The position numbers and the translations under genes were made by a program. A stretch of DNA of 40,759 bases from Clostridium sp. CAG:508. GTDB taxonomy: Bacteria > Bacillota > Clostridia > TANB77 > CAG-508. This document shows, in pieces, positions 6,218 to 14,267 of this stretch (position 1 is the stretch's first letter; the number at the start of each line of letters is the position of its first letter). Under the pieces are notes generated by a model. The model had not been told where the DNA came from and searched no databases. It worked only from the letters and a program-made list of their open reading frames with translations. The stretch lies in the NCBI GenBank assembly GCA_000435755.1, contig FR889100.1:8128-48886 (forward strand), in the 5' to 3' direction.

Positions 6218-6583
6218 ATGTTTTGTAATAAATGTGGTGCGGAGATAGATATAAATGATAAGTTTTGTAATTCGTGTGGAGAAAAAATTGAAAATAAAGA
6301 TATTGGAAGTATTATTTTTAAGAGAGAAAAGCAATATTATGGCTGTATAGTTCCTATAAAAGTATTTATGGATGGAAACTTAGTAGCAACATTAAACAGT
6401 AATACAGAAGTAACAGTAAATACAACAATAGGAAAACATAAAATAATGTTTGACTTGTGGAGTGGAAACGGAGCCGAAGAAATTGAAATAACAAAAGAAC
6501 ATCCTAATGTAAAAGTTACATTTAAATTAAAGATGGGAGTAGTTACTACAAAACCACAAATAATTAAAATAGAAAATATATAG
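6218..6583 (+). CDS. Zinc-ribbon protein with beta-rich C-terminal domain
   Basis: A 121-residue protein. It opens with a double CxxC zinc ribbon ('CNKCGAEIDINDKFCNSCG'), typical of zinc_ribbon_2 domains. The rest is a beta-strand-rich domain ('VPIKVFMDGNLVATLNSNTE') that looks like a small PEGA/Ig-type sandwich. There is no signal peptide or membrane segment. It lies 23 nt after the ABC-F gene and 9 nt before another zinc-ribbon gene, so the three may be co-transcribed. Function unknown. Confidence 0.85.
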   Translation: MFCNKCGAEIDINDKFCNSCGEKIENKDIGSIIFKREKQYYGCIVPIKVFMDGNLVATLNSNTEVTVNTTIGKHKIMFDLWSGNGAEEIEITKEHPNVKVTFKLKMGVVTTKPQIIKIENI

Positions 6584-6592
6584 GAGATAAAA

Positions 6593-6958
6593 ATGGAAGA
6601 AAAAATATGTAAAAATTGTGAATATAAAAATTCACCAGATGCAAAATTTTGCTTTAATTGTGGTAAAAATTTAGATGAAAATCAGATAGAAAATAATGAA
6701 AAAACCACAAATGTTAACTCAAAAACTAATGTACTTGCTATTTTAAGTCTTATTTTTGGAATTTTAAGTATTTTATTTACAAGTATATGGTTTCCTATGT
6801 TAGCAATAACATTTTCGATATCAGCTAAGAAAAAAATAAAATTATTTAATGAAAAAGGAAATGGTCTTGCTACAACTGGTTTAGTACTTGGAATTATAGG
6901 TATTATAATTTGGGCAGTGTTTTTGGCAATAAGAATATTAGCAATTACTGTACAATAA
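6593..6958 (+). CDS. Zinc-ribbon DUF4190-like membrane protein
   Basis: A 121-residue protein with an N-terminal zinc ribbon ('CKNCEYKNSPDAKFCFNCG'), an Asn/Lys-rich linker, and two membrane helices (about 46-75 and 91-118) separated by a short basic loop. The 'LAILSLIFGILSI' and 'GLATTGLVLGIIGI' segments are the DUF4190 pattern. The function of the family is unknown. The close spacing with the preceding zinc-ribbon gene suggests a functional pair. Confidence 0.87.
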   Translation: MEEKICKNCEYKNSPDAKFCFNCGKNLDENQIENNEKTTNVNSKTNVLAILSLIFGILSILFTSIWFPMLAITFSISAKKKIKLFNEKGNGLATTGLVLGIIGIIIWAVFLAIRILAITVQ

Positions 6959-7008
6959 TATAAAATTATTTTAATCTAAAATAATTAATTAGTAAGAAAG
7001 GACAAATA

Positions 7009-9204
7009 ATGGATACACAAGAAAGAATTGCAAATATAATTGCAGAAGAATTAAATATAAAATTAGTGCAAGTTGTAAGAACAATTGAATTAATTAATGA
7101 AGGTAATACAATACCTTTTATTGCACGTTATAGAAAGGAAGTAACTGGTGGACTTTCAGATGAAACCTTAAGAGATTTAGGTGAAAGACTTACATACCTT
7201 CGTAACTTAGAAGCAAGAAAAGAAGAAGTAAAAACATCAATTGAAAATCAAGGAAAACTTACAGACGAAATAGTTGCAAACTTAGAAAATGCTAAAACAT
7301 TAGCAGAAGTTGAAGACATATATAGACCATATAAACAAAAGAAAAAGACAAGAGCTACAGTTGCTAAAGCAAAAGGTTTAGAGCCATTAGCTGAAATTAT
7401 ATTAGCTCAAACAGAAAAAACACCAATTGAAGAAATTGCAAAACAATATGTAAATATTGATAAATTATCAGAGGAAGATAAAAATAACAAAGAAAAAGTT
7501 GTAGCAAGTGTGGAAGATGCTATTCAAGGTGCAAAAGATATTATTGCAGAAATTATATCAGATAATCCTGAATACCGTAAGCAAATTAAACGTATTTGCT
7601 ACAGAGAGGGCGTTATAATAACTAAAGCTACAAAGCCAGAAGAAAAAACAGCATATAATATGTATTATGAATTTAGCGAAAAGGTAAATCATTTACCTAG
7701 CCATAGAATTTTAGCTATTAATCGTGGAGAATCTGAAGAATTTTTAAAAGTAAAAATCGAAAAGCCAGAAGATAAAATTTTAGATTTAATAAATAGAGAT
7801 ATTATTAAACAAAAAACTCAATTTACTACAATATTAGAAGAGACAATTGAAGATAGTTGGAGCAGATTAATTGAACCATCTATTGAAAGAGAAATTCGTT
7901 CTGACTTAACAGAAAAAGCAGAAACTCAAGCTATTAAAGTATTTGGAAAAAATGCAAAACCTTTACTTTTAGCAGCACCTTTAAAAGGTTTAACAGTAAT
8001 GGGGTTTGACCCAGCATATCGTACAGGTTGTAAAATTGCAGTAATTGATGAAACAGGAAAATTACTTGCAACTACAACTGTATACCCAACAGAACCACAA
8101 AATGATGTAAATGGTGCAAAAAAAGAGCTAAAAACTTTAATTGAAAAATATAAAGTTGATATTATTGCAATAGGAAATGGAACAGCTTCAAGAGAATCTG
8201 AAAGCTTTGTTGCAGATATGATTAAAGAAATTGAAAGACCACTTCATTATGCAATTGTAAGTGAAGCTGGAGCATCTGTATACTCTGCATCAAAACTTGC
8301 AACAGAAGAATATCCAGATATAAACGTATCTTTAAGAGGTGCAATATCAATTGCAAGAAGATTGCAAGACCCACTTGCAGAACTTGTAAAAATAGATCCT
8401 AAGGCTATAGGAGTAGGGCAATACCAACATGATGTTGACCAAAAGAAATTAACAGAAAGCTTAACTGGTGTTGTTGAAGATGCAGTAAATGAAGTTGGAG
8501 TTGATGTTAATACAGCTACACCATCATTACTTTCTTATGTAGCAGGAATAAATAAAACCATTGCAAATAATATAGTAAAATACCGTGATGAAAATGGTAA
8601 ATTAGCTGAAAGAAAAGAACTATTAAAAGTTCCTAAATTAGGAAAAGCAGCATTTGAGCAATGTGCAGGATTTATTAGAATTCCTGGTGGAAAAAATGCT
8701 TTAGAAATTACAGGTGTTCACCCAGAGAGTTATTCTGTTGCAGAAAATTTACTTAATAAATTAGGATACAAAAAAGAAGATTTATTAAATAAAGAAAAAC
8801 AATCAGAAATAAAAGCTAAATTATTAGAAGTAAATGTAAAAGAAACGGCTAAAGAACTTGATGCTGGTGAAATGACTTTAGCAGATATTATTGAAGAAAT
8901 GTCAAAACCAGGTAGAGACCCAAGAGATGAAATGCCTAAGCAAATATTAAGAGCTGATGTACTTAAATTTGAAGATTTAAGAGATGGAATGGTTTTAACA
9001 GGAACTGTTAGAAATGTTACAGACTTTGGTGCTTTTGTTGATATAGGTGTAAAACATGATGGTTTAGTACATATTTCACAATTAAGTAATAGCTTTGTAA
9101 AAAGTCCATCTGATGTAGTATCGGTTGGGGATATTGTAAAAGTTAAAGTTATTGGAATTGACCAAGAGAGACAAAAGGTTCAGCTTTCAATGAAAGATGT
9201 ATAA
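7009..9204 (+). CDS. tex: Tex family RNA-binding transcription accessory protein
   Basis: A 731-residue protein matching Tex at full length. In order it has an N-terminal helical domain ('IPFIARYRKEVTGGLSD'), a YqgF/RNase-H-like domain from about residue 328 ('MGFDPAYRTGCKIAVID'), helix-hairpin-helix repeats (about 500-570, 'ELLKVPKLGKAAFEQCAGF') and a C-terminal S1 domain (about 650-731, 'TGTVRNVTDFGAFVDIGVK'). Tex is a conserved nucleic-acid-binding factor linked to transcription; its YqgF site is usually not catalytic. It starts after GAAAGGAC and ends in a strong bidirectional terminator. Confidence 0.96.
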   Translation: MDTQERIANIIAEELNIKLVQVVRTIELINEGNTIPFIARYRKEVTGGLSDETLRDLGERLTYLRNLEARKEEVKTSIENQGKLTDEIVANLENAKTLAEVEDIYRPYKQKKKTRATVAKAKGLEPLAEIILAQTEKTPIEEIAKQYVNIDKLSEEDKNNKEKVVASVEDAIQGAKDIIAEIISDNPEYRKQIKRICYREGVIITKATKPEEKTAYNMYYEFSEKVNHLPSHRILAINRGESEEFLKVKIEKPEDKILDLINRDIIKQKTQFTTILEETIEDSWSRLIEPSIEREIRSDLTEKAETQAIKVFGKNAKPLLLAAPLKGLTVMGFDPAYRTGCKIAVIDETGKLLATTTVYPTEPQNDVNGAKKELKTLIEKYKVDIIAIGNGTASRESESFVADMIKEIERPLHYAIVSEAGASVYSASKLATEEYPDINVSLRGAISIARRLQDPLAELVKIDPKAIGVGQYQHDVDQKKLTESLTGVVEDAVNEVGVDVNTATPSLLSYVAGINKTIANNIVKYRDENGKLAERKELLKVPKLGKAAFEQCAGFIRIPGGKNALEITGVHPESYSVAENLLNKLGYKKEDLLNKEKQSEIKAKLLEVNVKETAKELDAGEMTLADIIEEMSKPGRDPRDEMPKQILRADVLKFEDLRDGMVLTGTVRNVTDFGAFVDIGVKHDGLVHISQLSNSFVKSPSDVVSVGDIVKVKVIGIDQERQKVQLSMKDV

Positions 9205-9250
9205 AAAATGAGTGAAAGAATATATTTTATATTTTTTCACTCATTTTTTT
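9205..9250. terminator. Bidirectional terminator between tex and the acyltransferase gene
   Basis: AAAAATGAGTGAAA (from 9204) pairs with TTTCACTCATTTTT (9235-9248), with A and T runs on both sides, so it can end both convergent units. The 3' end of the acyltransferase gene runs into it. Confidence 0.85.
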
Positions 9251-9967
9251 GTATACATTTTCTTTTAAATCTAAATACCTTTCATTAAATGCTAAATTTT
9301 GTTTTGGATAAACAGGTGGTAGAACACTTAAAATTAAGCAAGGTTTAGATTTAAAAAGCTTTAAAATACCAGTTGGCTTTCTAAAACTAAACACAAATGG
9401 AATAATTGGTACATTATTTTTTGAAGCAATTTTAAATGCACCATTTTTAAAATTACGTAATTTATTGTAATATGGCCACAAAGAAGCTTCAGGGTAAAAA
9501 TGTACTACTTTATTTTTAGCTAATAAATCATCAATTGCTTTATAAAAATTTTCTTTACAAGAAATTTTTTCTGGTATAGGAATAGCATATAACAAACGTA
9601 CTAAATGCCTAACCACAGGCATTTTAAAACCATCAGTTTTAGCAGTGTAATATATTCTTCTAGGAAACCATGCAAGACCAAGCATTGCACAATCTATATA
9701 TTGTACATGGTTTGATACTGAAATAGCACCAGATTTAATATTTTTTAAATTTTCTTTTCCTTCAATTCTTAGTCCAAAAATAATTTTAGAAATTAGAAAA
9801 ATAATTGGTGCAACTATGATGTAGTAAAATAAATTTGATATTAACTTGAAAAATATATTATTTTTTACATATTTATAATTTAAGCCAATATCGAATTTAA
9901 GTGGTTCCCACATTTTTATTATATCTTCATTTTCATTATTTACATTTGATTGTAAATCCTCTTTCAT
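9227..9967 (-). CDS. PlsC-like 1-acyl-sn-glycerol-3-phosphate acyltransferase
   Basis: A 246-residue protein of the lysophosphatidate acyltransferase family. 'SNHVQYIDCAM' is the catalytic HX4D motif. 'YPEASLWPYY' stands in place of the FPEGTR substrate motif, a notable change. 'VPIIPFVF' is the fourth conserved block. One hydrophobic stretch (about 42-65) precedes the active site, as in membrane-associated family members. Its ATG overlaps the stop of the glycosyltransferase gene (ATGA), so the pair is co-translated and probably works on the same lipid pool. The altered EGT motif leaves the acyl acceptor open. Confidence 0.9.
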   Translation of the reverse strand: MKEDLQSNVNNENEDIIKMWEPLKFDIGLNYKYVKNNIFFKLISNLFYYIIVAPIIFLISKIIFGLRIEGKENLKNIKSGAISVSNHVQYIDCAMLGLAWFPRRIYYTAKTDGFKMPVVRHLVRLLYAIPIPEKISCKENFYKAIDDLLAKNKVVHFYPEASLWPYYNKLRNFKNGAFKIASKNNVPIIPFVFSFRKPTGILKLFKSKPCLILSVLPPVYPKQNLAFNERYLDLKENVYKKMSEKI

Positions 9968-11076
9968 TTACTATATTTCCTTATTTCATCTATTATAAAT
10001 TCGCAAATTTTGCTACAAGCATTTTTATCGATATTTTGTTTTTGTGCTTTTATTATATTTTCCACTTTATTTTTATCATCTAAAAGAGATATTACTGCAT
10101 TTTTTATATCAGTAGTATTTTTACAGCTAATAGACATTCCACGGCTTTCAAAAAATTCAGCATTATATGTTTCACAACCAGGGATTGGCATAGTATGAAT
10201 AATAGGAACATTTATTGTGGCAGCCTCGGTTGTTGTAAGCCCGCCGGGCTTAGTTAATAAAAGCTCACTTATACACATATACTTATAAATTTGTGGAGTA
10301 AAGCCTATAGGAATTACTTTATTTGAGTCATAATTATTTGAAATATCTTCATAAACTTTTTTATTATTACCACAGGCAACTAAAATCGTTTCAGAAATTT
10401 CATTTTGCAAAACATCTATTATACCTGTAACATTTCCAAAGCCCATACTTCCTGTCATAACTAATATATATTTTTTATTTTTATCTAAATTTAATTCAGC
10501 AAATATTTTAGATTTATCTAAATTTTTACTGAAATTAGTTGATACAGGAATACCAAAAGGTATTAGCTTTTCACGGCTGATACCTTTTTTAGTAAAGTCT
10601 TCAATTAAATCTTTATGTGGAATTATAAAATAGTCTGGATTAGTTTCAGGCCAAAATGGAATTGATTTATAATCTGTTGCAATTGCAATAAAATGTATGT
10701 CATGTTGTTTTTTTATAGCAGTTAAAACTTCAGCAGGAAATAGGTGAGTAACTACAACATAATCATATTTATTTTCAACAATATAATTATATAATTTTTT
10801 TCTATGTAACCTATTTACACCATAAACTGGAGATGTAATTTTGGTCTTTTCATATAATTCACCCAATTTATAAACTCTTTTAAAAACAGCACCATTTCCT
10901 TTTGTGGAACTAATATATAATTTATTTACAACATTAGCTATTTTATAATTTATTAAGTCCAAATATTCTTTAAAATCAACTTGAACTCCCATAACTCTTA
11001 ATTCCTCTGCTATAGCACTTGCAGCAGAATTATGGCCACCGCCTGTACTACATGATAGAACTAAAACTTTAAACAT
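9964..11076 (-). CDS. MGDG-synthase/UgtP-like glycolipid glycosyltransferase
   Basis: A 370-residue GT-B fold enzyme of family GT28. The N-terminus 'VLVLSCSTGGGHNSAASAI' is the MGDG-synthase/MurG-type glycine loop. In the C-terminal half 'MTGSMGFGNV' and 'LLTKPGGLTTTEAATINVP' form the nucleotide-sugar site. Relatives such as B. subtilis UgtP add glucose to diacylglycerol, giving glycolipids and lipoteichoic acid anchors. No signal peptide; it acts at the inner membrane face. It lies 11 nt after the HD-GYP gene and overlaps the acyltransferase gene by 4 nt. The sugar and acceptor are inferred from family only. Confidence 0.9.
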   Translation of the reverse strand: MFKVLVLSCSTGGGHNSAASAIAEELRVMGVQVDFKEYLDLINYKIANVVNKLYISSTKGNGAVFKRVYKLGELYEKTKITSPVYGVNRLHRKKLYNYIVENKYDYVVVTHLFPAEVLTAIKKQHDIHFIAIATDYKSIPFWPETNPDYFIIPHKDLIEDFTKKGISREKLIPFGIPVSTNFSKNLDKSKIFAELNLDKNKKYILVMTGSMGFGNVTGIIDVLQNEISETILVACGNNKKVYEDISNNYDSNKVIPIGFTPQIYKYMCISELLLTKPGGLTTTEAATINVPIIHTMPIPGCETYNAEFFESRGMSISCKNTTDIKNAVISLLDDKNKVENIIKAQKQNIDKNACSKICEFIIDEIRKYSK

Positions 11077-11087
11077 AAAATGTCCCC

Positions 11088-12140
11088 TTATTTAAATTGT
11101 TCTTGAATTTCATTTACTTCATCATAATGATTATTTAAAATATCTAAAAATACCTTTGCAATCTCTGGGTCAAATTGTGTTCCAGAGCATCTCTCAATTT
11201 CAGCTTTTACAACATCTAAACTTAAAGGATCACGATAAGTTCTTCTTGATGTCATTGCATCATAAGTATCTGCAACGGCTGCTATTCTTGCAAGATAAGG
11301 AATATCGTTTCCTTTTAACTTTCCAGGGTAACCGTTTCCGTCAAATCTTTCATGATGATGCTTTACGATTGGTATAATATCTTGAAATACCTCTGCATTA
11401 CACAAAATATGAGCACCAATTGATGGATGGTTTTTAATTTGTGAATATTCATCATCTGTTAGCTTAGATTCTTTTAATAAAATGCTATCAGGAATACCAA
11501 TTTTTCCAATATCATGGAATAAACCACCAACTTCTAGAGTTTTTAAATCTGAATCAGATAATCCTAAATATTTTCCAATTAGGACAGAATATTTAGAAAC
11601 TCTATCTGAATGACCTCTAGTATATGGGTCCTTAGCTTCAACAGTATATCTTAAAGTTTGAATACTATCTAAGTAAGCTTTTTCTAGTTTTTCATAAGTA
11701 GAAGAAAGCTCTTCATTTATTCTTTTAATTTCATTCATTTGCTCAATTGATTTGATTCCAGACTCAATTAAAAGAAGTAACTGATCAAACTTGTCACTCT
11801 TTTCACAATAACCTTGAATATCTAATTTTCTAATTGTCTCCAAAGGTGGAGCTAAATCTTTATGACCAGTTAGTAACAAAATATATAATTCTTTGTTAAA
11901 TTTACGTATTTCTTCAACTACTTGGTCACCATGAATAGGTGTCATAATAAAGTCCAAAATCATTAAATCAAAATGTTCATTTTTTACTTTTTCAATAGCC
12001 TCCATTGGATCAGTAACACCTGTAAAATCGTAACCAGATCTTTTTAGGAAAATTGACAAAGAATCAACAATTCCTTCCTCATCATCGACTGCTATAATTC
12101 TATAGCCTTTATCATTTGCACTTTGCATGTTTTTTCTCAT
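11088..12140 (-). CDS. Response regulator with HD-GYP phosphodiesterase domain
   Basis: A 350-residue protein. The receiver domain (about 10-130) has the acidic pair 'VDDEE' and phosphoacceptor Asp63 in 'LMILDFIM'. A helical linker (about 130-160) follows, then an HD-GYP domain with 'GLFHDIGK' (His209-Asp210) and 'HHERFDGNGYPGKLKG' (GYP 270-272). HD-GYP proteins usually hydrolyse cyclic di-GMP. The start follows AGGTGAG. It heads a unit with the glycosyltransferase and acyltransferase, so second-messenger control may be tied to membrane lipid synthesis. A histidine kinase gene lies just upstream but behind a terminator; it is the obvious candidate partner. Confidence 0.94.
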   Translation of the reverse strand: MRKNMQSANDKGYRIIAVDDEEGIVDSLSIFLKRSGYDFTGVTDPMEAIEKVKNEHFDLMILDFIMTPIHGDQVVEEIRKFNKELYILLLTGHKDLAPPLETIRKLDIQGYCEKSDKFDQLLLLIESGIKSIEQMNEIKRINEELSSTYEKLEKAYLDSIQTLRYTVEAKDPYTRGHSDRVSKYSVLIGKYLGLSDSDLKTLEVGGLFHDIGKIGIPDSILLKESKLTDDEYSQIKNHPSIGAHILCNAEVFQDIIPIVKHHHERFDGNGYPGKLKGNDIPYLARIAAVADTYDAMTSRRTYRDPLSLDVVKAEIERCSGTQFDPEIAKVFLDILNNHYDEVNEIQEQFK

Positions 12141-12190
12141 AATCTCACCTCAATGTTTATAGTAATAAGTATACTCAAGATGACAACAAC

Positions 12191-12199
12191 ATTATATCA
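12191..12199 (-). promoter_or_regulatory. Extended -10 promoter element of the HD-GYP unit
   Basis: On the minus strand TGATATAAT gives a TGn-TATAAT extended -10. The region 17 bp upstream (CTGTAC) is a poor -35. It lies between the terminator of the kinase unit and the HD-GYP start. Confidence 0.5.
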
Positions 12200-12228
12200 T
12201 AGTTTGTCGAAATGTACAGTATTTCACA

Positions 12229-12266
12229 CAAAAAAATCTAGTATTTCGTTGAGAATACTAGATTTT
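12229..12266 (-). terminator. Terminator of the NRPS-kinase unit
   Basis: A perfect 13-bp inverted repeat (12233-12245 with 12254-12266, core ATCTAGTATT/AATACTAGAT) with an 8-nt loop. On the minus strand it is followed by a T run. It separates the kinase from the HD-GYP unit. Confidence 0.88.
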
Positions 12267-12284
12267 ATACATATGAGTTAATAT

Positions 12285-14264
12285 TTAAAATGGTAATATA
12301 ATATTAAATGTAGTGCCTTTTCCTTGTTCTGTTTCAAAAGTCATATTTCCATTGAAATGAGCACGTATTGTAGAATATGACATAAATAATCCAAGTCCAG
12401 TACCATTTTTGCCTTTTGTAGTTATCATTTCTTTAAATAATTTCTTTTGAACTTCATCAGGTAAGCCACATCCATAGTCTTTTACAGAAATTATAATATT
12501 GTTATTTTCCTTTTTTAATATTAAGTCAATTTTATTATCAGGTTTACCATCATAGGCTTGTATTGCATTTGAAATCATATTGTTTATAACTTGAACTAAA
12601 CTATTTATATTTCCTTTTAATACAGTTTGTTCATTTACTTGCATAGAAACATTTAATTCTACTAGAGCATTTTTTAATTCATGTTTCATTAAAATATTTA
12701 CACGTTTTACTAATTCGTCTAAAGTAAATGAAACAGCTTGCTCTTCAGACATTGTAACAGCTTGACCTTTAACTGCTGTAATAATATCTGACATATATTC
12801 TGTGTATGAACGAATTTTTTCAATCCAATCTTTCATATCTTTTGCAATATCATGATGGTCTTGGACAGTAACTTCAGGGTCTCCTACAGATGCCTCATAT
12901 TCTTTTACTAAATCTGTTAATCCTTCAGCTGCACCAGATATAGACATTATAGGTGTTTTTAAGTTATGAGCAATGCCACCTATAAGTTGACCAAGTGAAG
13001 CTAGACGTTCCCTTTCCATAAGCATATTTTGATTATCGTGAATTTGATCAACGTAATTTCTTGTTATATCTTGAATTTTATTAAAAGCTAAAATTAGGTC
13101 TGCCATTTCGTCATTAGATGTAATTGGTAAGTTTTTTTCAAAAACAATATTTTCTGAATTTGAAATGTTATCCATACCATCATTAACATTTTTAATATCA
13201 TTTGATAATCCTTTTCCAATATAAACAACGAATATTAAGTTGAATATAATTAGAATAGCAGTAACTATAATAAATGGTGTTATAACTCCATTAGCAAACA
13301 CAAAGAAGCGAATTCCAGCAAAATAATCTCCTTGGTCGGTATGTACTTTTATAACAGCAGCTTGTGAATTCTGACCATAATATTCAAAAATATGTCCATT
13401 CATTTCATCATAATATGTAAGAGCATATTTTATAAAAAAGTCATTTATAGTTTCTGGAGAATAATAAACACTTCCATCTTCTGCAGATAAAATTACATAG
13501 TGGTCTCTTTCTGAGTTTAAAGATAAAGTATTTAATTTTTGTTGTACTTCACTTAAAGTGTAAACTTTTGAACTATCAAATTCTTTTAATAATTCATTTC
13601 TATAAATATTATATAATAAATCTCCTTTTTCAGTTGTCATAATAGTGGTGCTAAGTAATAATAACAAAATAAAGGAATATAAGAATAGAGGTACTATTTC
13701 TATTAATAATTTTTTAAAAATTTCTAGCCTAATACCACCTTTTTTATTTCCTACAATGGCAGATGATTCAATAAGTTTGCTTTCAAAAAAGTTTTTTCCT
13801 ATCATATAAGAAATTATTGAGTAAACTGTTCCAAAAGATAGTATAACAATACACAATTTTAATAATAATTCAAAATCAGTTTTGAAAACTACTAACAAAA
13901 TTCCGCAAATAATGGCAGGAATAAAAGATAAAAGAAGTATCATTATGTATGGGTAATTAAAGCATTTTTCTCTTATTTTTAATAAAGTTGTTTTGCTAGC
14001 ATTTGAATTAAAGTTTATTCTGCTATATACAAATCTAAAACCAATATAAACTAATGCAACTATAATTGCAGAAAGTATAATAAATTGATGTGTATATTTA
14101 ATTCCGACTACCTCAACCTGAAAATTGTTATCAATAGAATTTTGAGGATAATTTAGAATAGCCGGTAATGTAAAGTATAATATTATCATAATTAATGTTG
14201 CAATAAAAGCATCTAACAGTGCTAATGTTTTATATGATCTGATTTTTGGTACATTTAATTTCAT
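12285..14264 (-). CDS. Membrane sensor histidine kinase
   Basis: A 659-residue kinase. Five N-terminal membrane helices (about 12-37, 60-80, 105-127, 134-156, 188-207) are followed by an extracytoplasmic segment (about 210-325), a sixth helix (about 326-350) and a HAMP-like linker. The phosphoacceptor box 'IAHNLKTPI' has His near 433. The ATPase part has 'NMISNAIQAY', 'VKDYGCGLP' and 'GTGLGLFMS'. Its ATG is 3 nt from the NRPS stop, and its ribosome site GGTGG overlaps the NRPS end, so translation is probably coupled. A kinase locked to a peptide synthetase suggests it senses the product or the envelope state it affects; that is inference. Confidence 0.93.
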   Translation of the reverse strand: MKLNVPKIRSYKTLALLDAFIATLIMIILYFTLPAILNYPQNSIDNNFQVEVVGIKYTHQFIILSAIIVALVYIGFRFVYSRINFNSNASKTTLLKIREKCFNYPYIMILLLSFIPAIICGILLVVFKTDFELLLKLCIVILSFGTVYSIISYMIGKNFFESKLIESSAIVGNKKGGIRLEIFKKLLIEIVPLFLYSFILLLLLSTTIMTTEKGDLLYNIYRNELLKEFDSSKVYTLSEVQQKLNTLSLNSERDHYVILSAEDGSVYYSPETINDFFIKYALTYYDEMNGHIFEYYGQNSQAAVIKVHTDQGDYFAGIRFFVFANGVITPFIIVTAILIIFNLIFVVYIGKGLSNDIKNVNDGMDNISNSENIVFEKNLPITSNDEMADLILAFNKIQDITRNYVDQIHDNQNMLMERERLASLGQLIGGIAHNLKTPIMSISGAAEGLTDLVKEYEASVGDPEVTVQDHHDIAKDMKDWIEKIRSYTEYMSDIITAVKGQAVTMSEEQAVSFTLDELVKRVNILMKHELKNALVELNVSMQVNEQTVLKGNINSLVQVINNMISNAIQAYDGKPDNKIDLILKKENNNIIISVKDYGCGLPDEVQKKLFKEMITTKGKNGTGLGLFMSYSTIRAHFNGNMTFETEQGKGTTFNIILPF

Positions 14265-14267
14265 TTT

